Positions 40,732-52,591 are shown, counted from the stretch's first letter. The stretch is DNA of 64,000 nt from Nonomuraea spiralis (GCF_014648435.1 NZ_BMRC01000002.1:434001-498000), one strand, 5' to 3'. A program made the numbers and translations. Notes: generated by a model from the letters alone, not told the origin.

Positions 40732-41616
40732 TCAGATCATGGCCGCACCGTTGTCCCAGCACACCGCCCGCAGCCACGCCTCGCCGAAGTCCAGGCGGGC
40801 GAGCGCGTCGAGCTGATGTACGTAGGGGTACGGAATCGTCGGGAAATCGCTGCCGAGCACCACCTTCCCCGCCAGTCCGAGATCACGCAGAACCGGGCGC
40901 AATCGGCGGGGAAAGGGCATGCCGCGCTCGGAGAAGTCCGTGAAGGCCATGGTGGTGTCCAGCGCGACCCGTTCGTAACGGCGGGCCAGGTCGAAGAACG
41001 GCTCGTACTCGGGCATGCCCAGGTGCGCGATCACCACCCGCAGCCGGGGGTGGGCGGCCAGCACCGCGCCGATCGGGCCGGGTCCCACGTGGCCGCCGGG
41101 TACGGGCACCGAGCTGGCGTGCACGACCACGGGCACGCCGGCCTCCGCCAGCAGCCCCCAGACCTCCGTCAGCTCGGGGACGGCCGGGTCGAAGCCGCCG
41201 ACCTGGAGGTGCACCTTGAAGATCTTGACGCCGTCCGCGAGCGCCGCCCGTACGTAGCCGGCCGCGCCGGGTTCGGGATAGAACGTCGCCGACGGCAGGC
41301 AGTCGGGGTTGCGGCGGGCGAAGGCGAGCGTCCAGGCGTTGAGGTCGCGCGCCATGTCCGGGCGGTGCGCGTACGCCAGCGCGGGGAAGTGCCGTACGCC
41401 CATCTCGCGCAGCCTCGTCAGCCGCTCCTCGACCGGCCATTCGTACTCGATCTTCCAGCCGGCGCCCATCAACGGCCCGCCGTGGTTGAAGTGATGCCAG
41501 ACCCGGCGTTCCATCCGTTCGGGCAGGAAGTGCACATGTAGGTCGATCAGGCCCGGTAGCCCGAGCCCGCGCCACCACGCCGGGACGTCCGCGTCAGAAT
41601 GTCGTTCTGCGGCCAC
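40732..41616 (-). CDS. Amidohydrolase family protein (ACMSD/gamma-resorcylate decarboxylase-like)
   Basis: This 294-aa metal-dependent amidohydrolase-2 type enzyme has GLIDLHVHFLPE with the H-x-H metal ligands at residues 26-28, an internal histidine in KIFKVHLQVGG, VVVHASSVPVPGG, VIAHLGMPEYEP, and the terminal aspartate in VVLGSDFPTIPYPY. Related enzymes decarboxylate or hydrolyse aromatic and heterocyclic acids. The start is GTG 41616; the frame fits the family and no ribosome site is visible. It leads the run amidohydrolase, NTF2-like protein, CorA and is divergent from a membrane metallopeptidase gene. Confidence 0.88.
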   Translation of the reverse strand: MAAERHSDADVPAWWRGLGLPGLIDLHVHFLPERMERRVWHHFNHGGPLMGAGWKIEYEWPVEERLTRLREMGVRHFPALAYAHRPDMARDLNAWTLAFARRNPDCLPSATFYPEPGAAGYVRAALADGVKIFKVHLQVGGFDPAVPELTEVWGLLAEAGVPVVVHASSVPVPGGHVGPGPIGAVLAAHPRLRVVIAHLGMPEYEPFFDLARRYERVALDTTMAFTDFSERGMPFPRRLRPVLRDLGLAGKVVLGSDFPTIPYPYVHQLDALARLDFGEAWLRAVCWDNGAAMI

Positions 41617-41618
41617 AA

Positions 41619-41634
41619 CCGGGACTTTACCCGG
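41619..41634. promoter_or_regulatory. Inverted repeat CCGGG-N6-CCCGG in the amidohydrolase/peptidase divergent region
   Basis: A five-pair inverted repeat with an AT-rich ACTTTA centre lies two bases before the amidohydrolase start and 17 bases before the peptidase start. It could be an operator; five pairs is weak evidence in GC-rich DNA. Confidence 0.3.
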
Positions 41635-41650
41635 CTAGTGTTTCTCCTCG

Positions 41651-42355
41651 ATGGACATGCTCTGGGCCCACCTGATCAAGGTTCAGCCTGACCCCGACCC
41701 CTGGGTCGTGCTGGTCTCGGCTCTGGCCGCGCTCGCGGTCGTCGCGTTCCGCACACCCTGGCAGGTGTCGAGGGGGCTGATCACGATCGCCCACGAGGGT
41801 GGTCACGCGGTGATGGCGCTGCTCACCCGGCGCAAGCTCGAAGGCATCCGGCTCCACTCCGACACCTCCGGCGTCACGCTGACCAGGGGCCGCCCCAACG
41901 GCCCAGGCATGGTGCTGACCGCGCTCGCCGGCTACCTCGCGCCCTCGCTGCTGGGGCTGGCCGCCGCGTGGCTGACCGAGCAGGGCCGCATCACGTTGCT
42001 GATCTGGGGTGTGCTGCTCTTCCTGGTGTGCATGCTGCTGCTGATCCGCAACCTCTACGGCGCGCTGATCCTGCTGGTCACCGGCGGCGCGGTGTTCGCC
42101 CTGTCCATGTACGCCCCCGCCGAGGTCCAGCAGATCGTGGCCATGGTCGCGACGTGGTTCCTGCTGTTCGGCGGCGTCCGGCCGATCGTCGAGCTGCAGC
42201 GCAAACGACGTCGCCGGCAGGCCAGAGACTCCGACGCCGACCAGCTCGCCCGGCTGACGTTCCTGCCCGGCGGCTTCTACGTGTTCTTCTTCCTGCTCGT
42301 GGCCGCCGTGTCGGTGGTGTTCGGCGCGTACCTGATGAATCCGTTGGCCCCCTGA
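41651..42355 (+). CDS. M50-family membrane metallopeptidase-like protein
   Basis: This 234-aa, multi-helix membrane protein has the zinc-binding motif HEGGH (in ITIAHEGGHAVMALL, residues about 47-52), then GYLAPSLLGLAAAWL and further helices. It belongs with the M50B-like group rather than full site-2 proteases: it lacks a PDZ domain and is short. The later N-P-D/G motif that holds the third zinc ligand is not obvious, so proteolytic activity is unproven. ATG 41651 and ATG 41657 are both possible. It lies 46 bp upstream of a Ser/Thr kinase gene on the same strand. Confidence 0.86.
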   Translation: MDMLWAHLIKVQPDPDPWVVLVSALAALAVVAFRTPWQVSRGLITIAHEGGHAVMALLTRRKLEGIRLHSDTSGVTLTRGRPNGPGMVLTALAGYLAPSLLGLAAAWLTEQGRITLLIWGVLLFLVCMLLLIRNLYGALILLVTGGAVFALSMYAPAEVQQIVAMVATWFLLFGGVRPIVELQRKRRRRQARDSDADQLARLTFLPGGFYVFFFLLVAAVSVVFGAYLMNPLAP

Positions 42356-42401
42356 AAGCCGAAATTTCACATTAAGCTCACCGGCAACAGGGGGGAGTGC
42401 C

Positions 42402-43967
42402 GTGTTGCCAGTCGAGGACGCGCCCGGCTACCGGGTACTCGATCAGGCGGGCCAGGGCGGGTTCGCCGTCGTCTACCGCGCCTACCAGGAACGCCTCGAC
42501 CGGGTCGTGGCGCTGAAGGTGTTGTCGGTGGACCGCGTCGACCAGCGTACGATGCGCCGCTTCCAGCGCGAGCTCCAGCTCACCGGCCGCCTCACGGGCC
42601 ACCCCAACGTCGTGACCGTCTTCGACACCGGCGTGACGAGCTCGGGCAAACCGTACATCGCGATGGACTTCTTCGAGAACGGCTCGCTGCGCGACCGTAT
42701 CCGCAAGGAGGGGCCGCTCGGGGTGCCCGACGTGCTGCGCGCGGGCGTCAAGCTCGCCGGCGCGCTGGCCGCCGTGCACGAGGCCGGGGTGCTGCACGGC
42801 GACATCAAGCCGCAGAACATCCTCATCTCCCGCTACGGCGAGCTCGCCATCGCCGACTTCGGCGTGGCCAGGGTCGTCGACTCCGCGGAGATCTCGGCCA
42901 CCTCGCAGGCCTTCACCCCCCTGCACGCGGCCCCCGAGGTGCTGACCGGGCAGCCGCACTCGGCCTCCACCGACATCTACTCGCTCGGTTCGACGCTCTA
43001 CCACCTGCTGGCCGGGCAGCCCGCCTTCCACAACCCGGCCGACCCGTCGATCGCGCCGCTGATGTACCGGGTGCTGAGCCTCGATCCGCCGCCGATCAAC
43101 CGGGCGGACGTGCCGCCGGCGGTGCTCGGGACGATCCTGGGGGCGATGTCCAAGCAGCCCGAGCTGCGTCCCGGCTCGGCCAGGGAGCTGGCGCGGCGGT
43201 TGCAGGAGGTGCAGGCCGAGCTGGGGTTGTCGGTCACCGACCTGGTCGGCCAGGACCCGGGCCCCGGCCCCACGATGACCACCGTCCCCCGCCGCCCCCA
43301 CGACCCCCCTCCCCACACCGCCACTCCGCCGTACTCCGAGGGGCCGTGGCAGCCTGGCGAGCTCTCCCTGCCCGCCACCGGGAGCCGGTTGCCCGCCGAG
43401 CCCGTACGCCGGCAGGTCCCGCAGCAGCCCGGCGGCCCCCACGGGCACGGACACCGGGAGGCCACCACCGCGCCGCCCTCCGGCGCGGGCAACCTCGGAA
43501 GACGCCTGCTGGTCGGCGGCGCGGTCGCGGTCGTGGCGATCGGCGGCACGGGCCTGGCCGTCTATCTGTCGCTCCAGCGCACCGCCGGCCCCGGCCCCAC
43601 CCCCACCCCCACCGTCGGCCGGCGGCCCGAGGCGGGCGCGACCGCCACCGCCGATCCGCCGATCAGCAAGCGGGACGTCGCCGCGCTCGCCCCCCGCAAG
43701 CTCAAGGTCACCGCCGACCGCGGCGCCCTGGTCGAGCTGAGCTGGGTGTTGCCGGCCGACGCCCGCCGCTATCCGGTCGTCCTGCAACGCTCGCCGGCGG
43801 GCGCGACCGGGCAGGCCGTCACGGCCCTGAGCCAGGGCGCCACCACCACCCGTGTCGCCGGCCTCGACCCGGACACCGGCTACTGCTTCCTGGTGGGCGT
43901 GCCGCTGCGCATCTCGCGGGACTCCACGGTCGCCTGGTCGAAACCGGCCTGCATCCGAGGCGCGCGC

Positions 43968-43979
<12 letters not shown>
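42402..43979 (+). CDS. Membrane Ser/Thr protein kinase with extracellular FN3-like domain
   Basis: This 525-aa PknB-type kinase has the glycine loop AGQGGFAVVYRAY, catalytic lysine in VALKVL, catalytic loop LHGDIKPQNILI and IADFGVARV. The usual HRD arginine is glycine (HGD), so it is a non-RD kinase that should not depend on activation-loop phosphorylation. A Pro-rich juxtamembrane stretch (residues 285-365) precedes one transmembrane helix (LLVGGAVAVVAIGGTGLAVYL). A short extracellular FN3-like domain ends in YCFLVGVPLR with two cysteines. GTG 42402 follows GGGGGGAG. The 3' end overlaps the convergent keto-acid dehydrogenase gene by 12 bp. Confidence 0.93.
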
Positions 43980-46187
<2,208 letters not shown>

Positions 46188-46299
46188 ACCCACGATTATG
46201 TATGTCATCGCCGCCGCCGTCTGCCGGAGTCCATGACAGGTTGTGGACCGGACCGTTTAACCCCGTTCTGTAACCGATTGTCAGAGTTGTCGCCGATCA

Positions 46300-46315
46300 G
46301 TTAGCGATCGTTAAC
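46300..46315. promoter_or_regulatory. GTTA-N8-TAAC operator upstream of the E1 gene
   Basis: GTTAGCGATCGTTAAC is a 16-bp near-palindrome at the 3' end of the tetR gene, including its TAA stop, and upstream of the E1 fusion gene. It shares the fixed half-sites of the site at 46920-46935 on the other side of tetR. Confidence 0.65.
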
Positions 46316-46897
46316 ACTGGCCTCGATCGCGGCGCGGGCCATCGCGTGCAGCAGCGGGCGCATGTCGTGGTCGGGCAGCTCGCCCGCGCTGTGCGGCGTC
46401 GAGTTGAGCAGCCCGAAGACCGCGTGGGTGGCCGCGCGCAGCCGGGCGGCCGGGCAGGCCGGGTGCAGCTCGGCCAGCACGGTGACCCACTCCTCGACGT
46501 AGAGGCGCTGCAGCCGCCTGATCCGGCGGCGCTCGGGCTCGGGCACGTTGCCCAGCTCGCGGTCGTGCACGGTGATCAGCGCGGGCTGGTCGAGCGCGAA
46601 CGCGATCTGCGCGTCGAGCAGCGCGTCGAGCGTCTCGGCCGGCCCGTGGGACGAGGTCGCCACCGCCACCGCCGACTCCCGCAGCCGGGAGCTGACGTCG
46701 AGCAGCATCTCGGCGAGCAGGGCCTCCTTGCCGCTGAAGTGGCGGTAGAGCGCGGGGCCCGAGACGCCGACCGCGCCGCCGATGTCCTCGATGGAGACCC
46801 CGTGGAAGCCGCGCGCGGCGAACAGGCGGGCGGCCGCCGTGAGGATTTCCATGCGCCTTCCGCCGCGCCCGCGGGTAGATGTGGAGGCAGTGGTCAC
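46301..46897 (-). CDS. TetR family regulator of branched-chain keto-acid catabolism
   Basis: This 198-aa TetR protein has the N-terminal DNA-binding domain ILTAAARLFAARGFHGVSIEDIGGAVGVSGPALYRHFSGKEALL (split over residues 18-60) and a helical ligand domain. The GTG at 46897 lies seven bases after TAGCAT, a good -10, so the message is probably leaderless. It sits between the E1 gene and the divergent carboxylase operon, with one GTTA-N8-TAAC site on each side. The arrangement recalls the mycobacterial TetR repressor BkaR. An acyl-CoA such as isovaleryl-CoA or HMG-CoA pathway intermediates is a plausible ligand, by analogy. Confidence 0.9.
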   Translation of the reverse strand: MTTASTSTRGRGGRRMEILTAAARLFAARGFHGVSIEDIGGAVGVSGPALYRHFSGKEALLAEMLLDVSSRLRESAVAVATSSHGPAETLDALLDAQIAFALDQPALITVHDRELGNVPEPERRRIRRLQRLYVEEWVTVLAELHPACPAARLRAATHAVFGLLNSTPHSAGELPDHDMRPLLHAMARAAIEASVNDR

Positions 46898-46919
46898 GTC
46901 TCACATGCTAGACGATTAC

Positions 46920-46935
46920 GTTAATGATGACTAAC
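46920..46935. promoter_or_regulatory. GTTA-N8-TAAC operator between tetR and the carboxylase operon
   Basis: GTTAATGATGACTAAC lies between the tetR -10 element (46905-46910) and the carboxylase start at 46962, in the expected -35/spacer zone of the tetR promoter. Binding there would repress both divergent units. Confidence 0.7.
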
Positions 46936-46961
46936 ATCTCGGCCATGACGAGAGGGGACTC

Positions 46962-48530
46962 ATGAGCGACTGGCCGGTGCTGAAGTCGGCCGTGGAGCCC
47001 GGGAGCGAGGCGTACAAGCGCAACGCCGAGCTCAACGAGCGGCTGTCCGCCGAGCTGCTCGAACGGCTGGCGGTCGCGGCGCTCGGCGGTCCCGAGCGGT
47101 CGCGGCTGCGTCATGTCGAGCGGGGCAAGCTGCTGCCGCGCGACCGCGTCGACGGGCTGCTCGACCCGGGGTCCCGCTTCCTGGAGCTGTCGCCGCTGGC
47201 GGCCGGCGGCCTCTACGACGACCAGGCGCCCGCCGCCGGGATCATCACCGGGGTCGGCAGGGTGGCCGGGCGCGAGTGCGTGGTCGTGGCCAACGACGCG
47301 ACCGTCAAGGGCGGCACGTACTACCCGATGACCGTCAAGAAGCACCTGCGGGCCCAGGAGGTGGCGCTGCACAACCACCTGCCCTGCGTCTACCTGGTCG
47401 ACTCCGGCGGCGCGTTCCTGCCCAAGCAGGACGAGGTCTTCCCCGACCGGGAACACTTCGGGCGCATCTTCTACAACCAGGCCACGATGTCGGCCCGGGG
47501 CATCCCGCAGATCGCCGCGGTGCTCGGCTCGTGCACCGCCGGCGGCGCGTACGTGCCGGCCATGAGCGACGAGGCCGTCATCGTCCGCGGCCAGGGCACG
47601 ATCTTCCTGGGCGGCCCGCCCCTCGTGAAGGCGGCCACCGGTGAGGAGGTCAGCGCCGAGGAGCTGGGCGGCGGCGACCTGCACTCCCGGGTCAGCGGCG
47701 TCACCGACCACCTGGCCGAGGACGACGCCCACGCCCTGGCCATCGTCCGCGACATCGTCTCGACGCTGGCCCCCAGAGCCGCCCGTCCCTGGGACACCGT
47801 CGCCCCCGAGGAGCCGCTGCACGACCCGCGCGACCTCCACGGGCTCGTCCCCGCCGACACCCGCCAGCCCTACGACGTGCGCGAGGTGATCGCCCGCCTC
47901 GTGGACGGCTCGCGTTTCCTGGAGTTCAAGGCCGAGTACGGCTCCACGCTCGTGACCGGCTTCGCCCATCTGCACGGCCACCCGGTGGGCATCGTGGCCA
48001 ACAACGGCATCCTGTTCAGCGAGTCGGCCATGAAGGGCGCGCACTTCATCGAGCTGTGCGACCAGCGCCGCATCCCGCTGGTGTTCCTGCAGAACATCAG
48101 CGGGTTCATGGTCGGCAAGGCGTACGAGGCGGGCGGCATCGCCAAGCACGGCGCCAAGATGGTGACCGCCGTGTCGTGCGCGCGGGTGCCCAAGTTCACG
48201 GTGGTGATCGGGGGCTCGTTCGGTGCGGGCAACTACGCCATGGCCGGGCGGGCGTACTCGCCCAGGTTCCTGTGGATGTGGCCGAACGCCCGCATCTCGG
48301 TCATGGGCGGCGAGCAGGCGGCGAACGTGCTCACCACGGTCGGCAACGCCGACGCCGACGCCATCCGCGCCCAGTACGAGCACCAAGGAAACCCCTACTA
48401 CTCCACCGCCCGGCTCTGGGACGACGGCGTGATCGACCCGCTCGACACCCGTACCGTCCTCGGGCTGGCCCTGTCCGCGGCGGCCAACGCGCCGCTCGAA
48501 CCCGCCGGCTACGGCGTCTTCCGGATGTGA
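46962..48530 (+). CDS. Methylcrotonyl-CoA carboxylase beta (carboxyltransferase) subunit
   Basis: This 522-aa carboxyltransferase moves CO2 from biotin to 3-methylcrotonyl-CoA in leucine degradation. It matches the MccB/AccD1 type by the N terminus ([23 protein letters not shown]), [47 protein letters not shown] split through residues 148-172, and the CoA and oxyanion glycines in [17 protein letters not shown] and [19 protein letters not shown] 46962 follows GAGAGGGG. It heads a four-gene operon with the biotin carboxylase, HMG-CoA lyase and acyl-CoA dehydrogenase, behind a TetR operator. Confidence 0.95.
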   Translation: MSDWPVLKSAVEPGSEAYKRNAELNERLSAELLERLAVAALGGPERSRLRHVERGKLLPRDRVDGLLDPGSRFLELSPLAAGGLYDDQAPAAGIITGVGRVAGRECVVVANDATVKGGTYYPMTVKKHLRAQEVALHNHLPCVYLVDSGGAFLPKQDEVFPDREHFGRIFYNQATMSARGIPQIAAVLGSCTAGGAYVPAMSDEAVIVRGQGTIFLGGPPLVKAATGEEVSAEELGGGDLHSRVSGVTDHLAEDDAHALAIVRDIVSTLAPRAARPWDTVAPEEPLHDPRDLHGLVPADTRQPYDVREVIARLVDGSRFLEFKAEYGSTLVTGFAHLHGHPVGIVANNGILFSESAMKGAHFIELCDQRRIPLVFLQNISGFMVGKAYEAGGIAKHGAKMVTAVSCARVPKFTVVIGGSFGAGNYAMAGRAYSPRFLWMWPNARISVMGGEQAANVLTTVGNADADAIRAQYEHQGNPYYSTARLWDDGVIDPLDTRTVLGLALSAAANAPLEPAGYGVFRM

Positions 48531-48532
48531 TC

Positions 48533-50485
48533 ATGTTCTTCGACCGTGTTCTCATCGCCAACCGGGGCGAGATCGCCGTCCGGGTCGCCCGTACGCTGCG
48601 CGCGCTCGGCGTCGAGTCGGTGGCGGTGTTCACGCCGCCCGACGCGGGCGCCAGGCACGTCCGCGAAGCCGACATCGCCCTCGAAGTCTCGAAATATCTG
48701 GATATCGAGGCGATTGTGGCGGCGGCGCTGGCCTCCGGCGCGCAGGCCGTCCACCCGGGCTACGGCTTCCTGGCCGAGAACGCCGGCTTCGCGCGGCGCT
48801 GCGCCGAGGCCGGGCTCGCCTTCGTCGGCCCGTCCCCCGAGGCCATCGACGCCATGGGCGACAAGATCCGCGCCAAGGCCACCGTGTCGGCGGCCGGCGT
48901 GCCCGTCGTCCCCGGCGGGGCCGAGCCCGGCGACGCCCTGACCGAATGGGCCGACTTCCCGGCGCTGATCAAGCCGTCGGCGGGTGGCGGCGGCAAGGGC
49001 ATGGTGCTGGTGCGCTCGGCCGCCGAGCTGCCCGACGCGCTGGAGTCGGCCCGCCGTACGGCGCGGGCGGCGTTCGGCGACGGCACCCTGCTCATCGAGC
49101 GCTACGTCGAGAACCCCCGGCACATCGAGATCCAGGTGCTGGCCGACACCCACGGCAACGTCGTGCACCTGGGCGAGCGCGAGTGCAGCCTGCAACGCAG
49201 GCACCAGAAGATCATCGAGGAGGCGCCGTCGCCCTTCGTGACGCCCGAGACGCGCGCGAGCATGGGAACCGCCGCCGTCGAGGCCGCCCGCGCGGTCGGG
49301 TACGTCGGCGCGGGCACGGTCGAGTTCATCGTCGACGGCACCACCGGCGCCTACCACTTCATGGAGATGAACACCCGCCTCCAGGTCGAGCACCCGGTCA
49401 CCGAGCTGGTCACCGGCCTCGACCTGGTGGAGCTGCAGCTCCGGGTCGCGGCCGGCGAGCCGCTGCCGTTCGCCCAGGAGGACGTGCGGCTGGACGGCCA
49501 CGCCGTCGAGGCCCGCGTCTACGCCGAGGACCCGGCGCGCGGCTTCCTGCCCAGCGGCGGACGTGTGCTGGCCCTGCGCGAGCCGGCCGGCGGCGACGGG
49601 CCCGGCCGCGTCCGGGTGGACTCCGGCCTGGCCGAGGGCGGGACCGTCGGCAGCGACTACGACCCCATGCTCTCCAAGGTGATCGCCTGGGCGCCGGACC
49701 GCGCCTCGGCGCTCAGGTCGCTCGACCGGGCGCTGGCCCGTACGGCGGTCCTGGGCGTGGTCACCAACGTGCCGTTCCTGCGCGCGCTCGTCCGTCATCC
49801 GGCGGTCGAGGCGGGCGAGCTGGACACCGGCCTGGTCGAACGGGCGCTGCCCGAGCTGCTGCCCCGGGCCGGCGTGCCGGGCGAGGTGGCGGCCGCGGCG
49901 GCGCTGGCCTTCCACACGCTGCCTCAGGGCCCCGACCCCTGGCAGGTCACCGACGGCTGGCGGATCGGCGAGCGCGCCTGGACGACCTGGCGGCTGGAGT
50001 CGCGCGACGGAGTGCACGCGGTGCCCGTACGCGGCCTGCCGGACCGTTCGGCCGAGGTCCTGCTGGACGGCGAGGCGGTCCCCGCGCGCGTCACGACCGG
50101 CGGCGGCGAGCTGGCGGTCACGATCGGCGGCCGGACCACGCGCTACCTGACCGCCCGCCACGGCGACACGCTCTGGCTCGGCAGGGACGGCGAGTCCTGG
50201 GCGTTCACCCGCCACCTCATCGGCGACCCGGGCGACCGGCCCGGCGCCGCGGCGGCGGGCGACGGCGTGGTCAGGAGCCCCATGCCCGGCACCGTCCTGC
50301 TGGTCAAGGTCCAGACGGGCGACCGGGTGAGCGAGGGGCAGCCGCTGGTCGTCGTCGAGGCCATGAAGATGGAGCACACGGTCACCGCCCCGCGCGACGG
50401 CGTGGTCGCCGAGCTGCCCGTTCAGCCGGGCAGGCCGGTCGACATGGACGCCGTGCTGGCCGTGGTCACCGGTGAGGAGGCGTGA
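48533..50485 (+). CDS. Methylcrotonyl-CoA carboxylase alpha (biotin carboxylase/BCCP) subunit
   Basis: This 650-aa biotin-dependent enzyme has an N-terminal biotin carboxylase domain (VLIANRGEIAVRVARTLRALG, ATP-grasp loop PSAGGGGKGMVLV, EMNTRLQVEHPVTE), a central linking domain, and a C-terminal biotinyl carrier domain. The biotinylated lysine is in VVVEAMKMEHTV, about 35 residues from the end. Together with the upstream carboxyltransferase it forms the holoenzyme. The ATG lies two bases after the beta-subunit stop; an in-frame GTG at 48527 overlaps that stop. Its own stop overlaps the start of the HMG-CoA lyase gene. Confidence 0.96.
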   Translation: MFFDRVLIANRGEIAVRVARTLRALGVESVAVFTPPDAGARHVREADIALEVSKYLDIEAIVAAALASGAQAVHPGYGFLAENAGFARRCAEAGLAFVGPSPEAIDAMGDKIRAKATVSAAGVPVVPGGAEPGDALTEWADFPALIKPSAGGGGKGMVLVRSAAELPDALESARRTARAAFGDGTLLIERYVENPRHIEIQVLADTHGNVVHLGERECSLQRRHQKIIEEAPSPFVTPETRASMGTAAVEAARAVGYVGAGTVEFIVDGTTGAYHFMEMNTRLQVEHPVTELVTGLDLVELQLRVAAGEPLPFAQEDVRLDGHAVEARVYAEDPARGFLPSGGRVLALREPAGGDGPGRVRVDSGLAEGGTVGSDYDPMLSKVIAWAPDRASALRSLDRALARTAVLGVVTNVPFLRALVRHPAVEAGELDTGLVERALPELLPRAGVPGEVAAAAALAFHTLPQGPDPWQVTDGWRIGERAWTTWRLESRDGVHAVPVRGLPDRSAEVLLDGEAVPARVTTGGGELAVTIGGRTTRYLTARHGDTLWLGRDGESWAFTRHLIGDPGDRPGAAAAGDGVVRSPMPGTVLLVKVQTGDRVSEGQPLVVVEAMKMEHTVTAPRDGVVAELPVQPGRPVDMDAVLAVVTGEEA

Positions 50486-51390
50486 TGGCGTACCGCATGG
50501 AAGGGCTTCCCGAGCGGGTCACCGTCTACGAGGTGGGCCCGCGCGACGGCCTGCAGAACGAGTCGGCGATCGTGCCCGTGGAGGTGAAGGCCGAGTTCGT
50601 CGACCGGCTGGCCGACGCCGGGCACACGGTCGTCGAGGCGACCAGCTTCGTGCACCCCAAGTGGGTGCCGCAGCTCGCCGACGCCGCTGAGCTGCTCGGC
50701 CGCCTCGACCGCAGGCCCGGCGTGCGCTACCCGGTGCTGGTGCCCAACGAACGCGGCCTGGACCGGGCGCTGGAGCTGGGCGTGACCGAGATCGCGATCT
50801 TCGCCAGCGCCACCGAGACCTTCGCCGCCAAGAACCTCAACCGCACGCTGGAGAGCCAGTTCGACATGTTCGAGCCGGTCGTGGCGAGGGCCCTGGAGCA
50901 CGGCCTCGACGTGCGCGCGTACGTGTCGATGTGCTTCGGCGACCCCTGGGAGGGGCCCACGCCGATCGAGCAGGTCGTCGCGGTCGGCGAGCGGCTGCTC
51001 GGGCTCGGCTGCTACCAGCTGTCGCTCGGCGACACGATCGGCGTCGGCACGCCGGGCCACGTCACCGCGCTGATCGGCGCGTTCGGTGGCCCCGACCGGC
51101 TCGCCGTGCACTTCCACGACACCTACGGGCAGGCGCTCGGCAACACGCTCGCCGCCCTGAAGGCGGGCGTGACCACCGTGGACGCCTCCACGGGCGGCAT
51201 CGGCGGCTGCCCCTACGCCGAGTCCGCCACCGGCAACCTGGCCACCGAGGACCTCGTGTGGATGTTGCGCGGGCTCGGCATCGAGACCGGGCTCGACCTG
51301 GACAAACTCGTGTCCACCAGCACCTGGCTGGCCGAGCGGCTGGGCCGGCCCAGCCCCTCGCGCGTCGTCCAGGCCCTCGCGAAAGGCTGA
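50485..51390 (+). CDS. Hydroxymethylglutaryl-CoA lyase
   Basis: This 301-aa TIM-barrel lyase splits HMG-CoA to acetoacetate and acetyl-CoA, the last step of leucine degradation. It has VTVYEVGPRDGLQNE with the catalytic R-D pair, VEATSFVHPKWVPQL, LGDTIGVGTPGHV, the metal-binding VHFHDTYGQALGN (H-x-H) and GGIGGCPYAESATGNLATED with the catalytic cysteine. The ATG at 50485 has AGGAGG close upstream; GTG 50482 is also possible and would overlap the alpha-subunit stop by four bases. Confidence 0.95.
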   Translation: MAYRMEGLPERVTVYEVGPRDGLQNESAIVPVEVKAEFVDRLADAGHTVVEATSFVHPKWVPQLADAAELLGRLDRRPGVRYPVLVPNERGLDRALELGVTEIAIFASATETFAAKNLNRTLESQFDMFEPVVARALEHGLDVRAYVSMCFGDPWEGPTPIEQVVAVGERLLGLGCYQLSLGDTIGVGTPGHVTALIGAFGGPDRLAVHFHDTYGQALGNTLAALKAGVTTVDASTGGIGGCPYAESATGNLATEDLVWMLRGLGIETGLDLDKLVSTSTWLAERLGRPSPSRVVQALAKG

Positions 51391-51392
51391 TC

Positions 51393-52529
51393 ATGTTGAA
51401 CGACGAATACCAAGAGCTGCGCAAGACCGTAGAGGCGTTCGCCCGTGACGTGGTGGCGCCTGTGATCGGCGACTTCTACGAGCGCGAGGAGTTCCCGTAC
51501 GACATCGTGCGCAAGATGGCTGAGATGGGACTGTTCGGCCTGCCGTTCCCGGAGGAGTACGGCGGCATGGGCGGCGACTACTTCGCGTTGTGCCTGGCGC
51601 TGGAGGAGCTGGCCCGGGTCGACTCCAGCGTCGCCATCACCTTGGAGGCCGCGGTGTCGCTGGGCGCGATGCCGATCTACCGGTTCGGCACCGACGAGCA
51701 GCGCCGCGAGTGGCTGCCCCGGCTGGCCTCGGGCGAGATGCTGGGCGCGTTCGGGCTGACCGAGCCGGGCGGTGGCTCCGACGTGCCCGGCGGCATGCGT
51801 ACGACCGCCGTGCTCGACGGCGGTGAATGGGTGATCAACGGGACGAAGGCGTTCATCACGAACTCCGGCACCGACATCACCGGCGTGATCGGCGTGGCCG
51901 CGCTCACCGGCGAGCGGGAGATCTCCACGATCCTCGTGCCGAGCGGCACGCCGGGGTTCACCGTCTCCAAGAAGTACTCCAAGGTCGGCTGGAACGCCTC
52001 CGACACCCGCGAGCTGTCCTTCACCGACTGCCGGGTGCCCGCCGCGAACCTGCTCGGCGAGCGCGGCCGCGGCTACGCGCAGTTCCTGCAGACCCTCGAC
52101 GAGGGCCGCATCGCCATCGCCGGGCTCAGCGTGGGCCTGGCCCAGGGCTGTGTGGACGAATGCCTCAAGTACGTCAGGGACCGCAAGGCGTTCGGCCACC
52201 CGATCGGCCACTACCAGGCGATCCAGTTCAAGATCGCCGACATGGAGGTGCGCGCCCACACCGCCCGCCTGGCCTACTACCACGCGGCCGAGAAGATGCT
52301 GGCCGGGGTGCCGTTCAAGAAGGAGGCGGCGATCGCCAAGCTGGTGTCCTCGAACGCGGCCATGGACAACTCGCGCGACGCCACGCAGGTGTTCGGCGGG
52401 TACGGGTTCATGAACGAGTTCCCGGTCGGCCGCTTCTACCGCGACGCCAAGATCCTGGAGATCGGGGAGGGCACCAGCGAGGTGCAGCGTATGCTCATCG
52501 CCCGCCAGCTCGGCCTCGGCGACCTCTGA
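51393..52529 (+). CDS. Acyl-CoA dehydrogenase (short/branched-chain type)
   Basis: This 378-aa flavoprotein oxidises acyl-CoA to the 2-enoyl-CoA. Seen: FPEEYGGMGGDYFALCLALE, the FAD/substrate motif AFGLTEPGGGSDVPG, NGTKAFITNSG, DRKAFGHPIGHYQAIQF and the C-terminal QVFGGYGFMNEFPVGRFYRDAK and EIGEGTSEVQR. The glutamate in IGEGTS is the short/medium-chain catalytic base; isovaleryl-CoA dehydrogenases usually have glycine or alanine there and use a base elsewhere. It is therefore more likely a short or 2-methyl-branched-chain enzyme than a true isovaleryl-CoA dehydrogenase, despite the leucine operon. It is the last gene of the operon, starting two bases after the lyase stop. Confidence 0.93.
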   Translation: MLNDEYQELRKTVEAFARDVVAPVIGDFYEREEFPYDIVRKMAEMGLFGLPFPEEYGGMGGDYFALCLALEELARVDSSVAITLEAAVSLGAMPIYRFGTDEQRREWLPRLASGEMLGAFGLTEPGGGSDVPGGMRTTAVLDGGEWVINGTKAFITNSGTDITGVIGVAALTGEREISTILVPSGTPGFTVSKKYSKVGWNASDTRELSFTDCRVPAANLLGERGRGYAQFLQTLDEGRIAIAGLSVGLAQGCVDECLKYVRDRKAFGHPIGHYQAIQFKIADMEVRAHTARLAYYHAAEKMLAGVPFKKEAAIAKLVSSNAAMDNSRDATQVFGGYGFMNEFPVGRFYRDAKILEIGEGTSEVQRMLIARQLGLGDL

Positions 52530-52591
52530 CCGATACCGGACGCCGCGGGACACACCTGCGACACGATGGACGAAAGGGCACAGAGGTTCTA

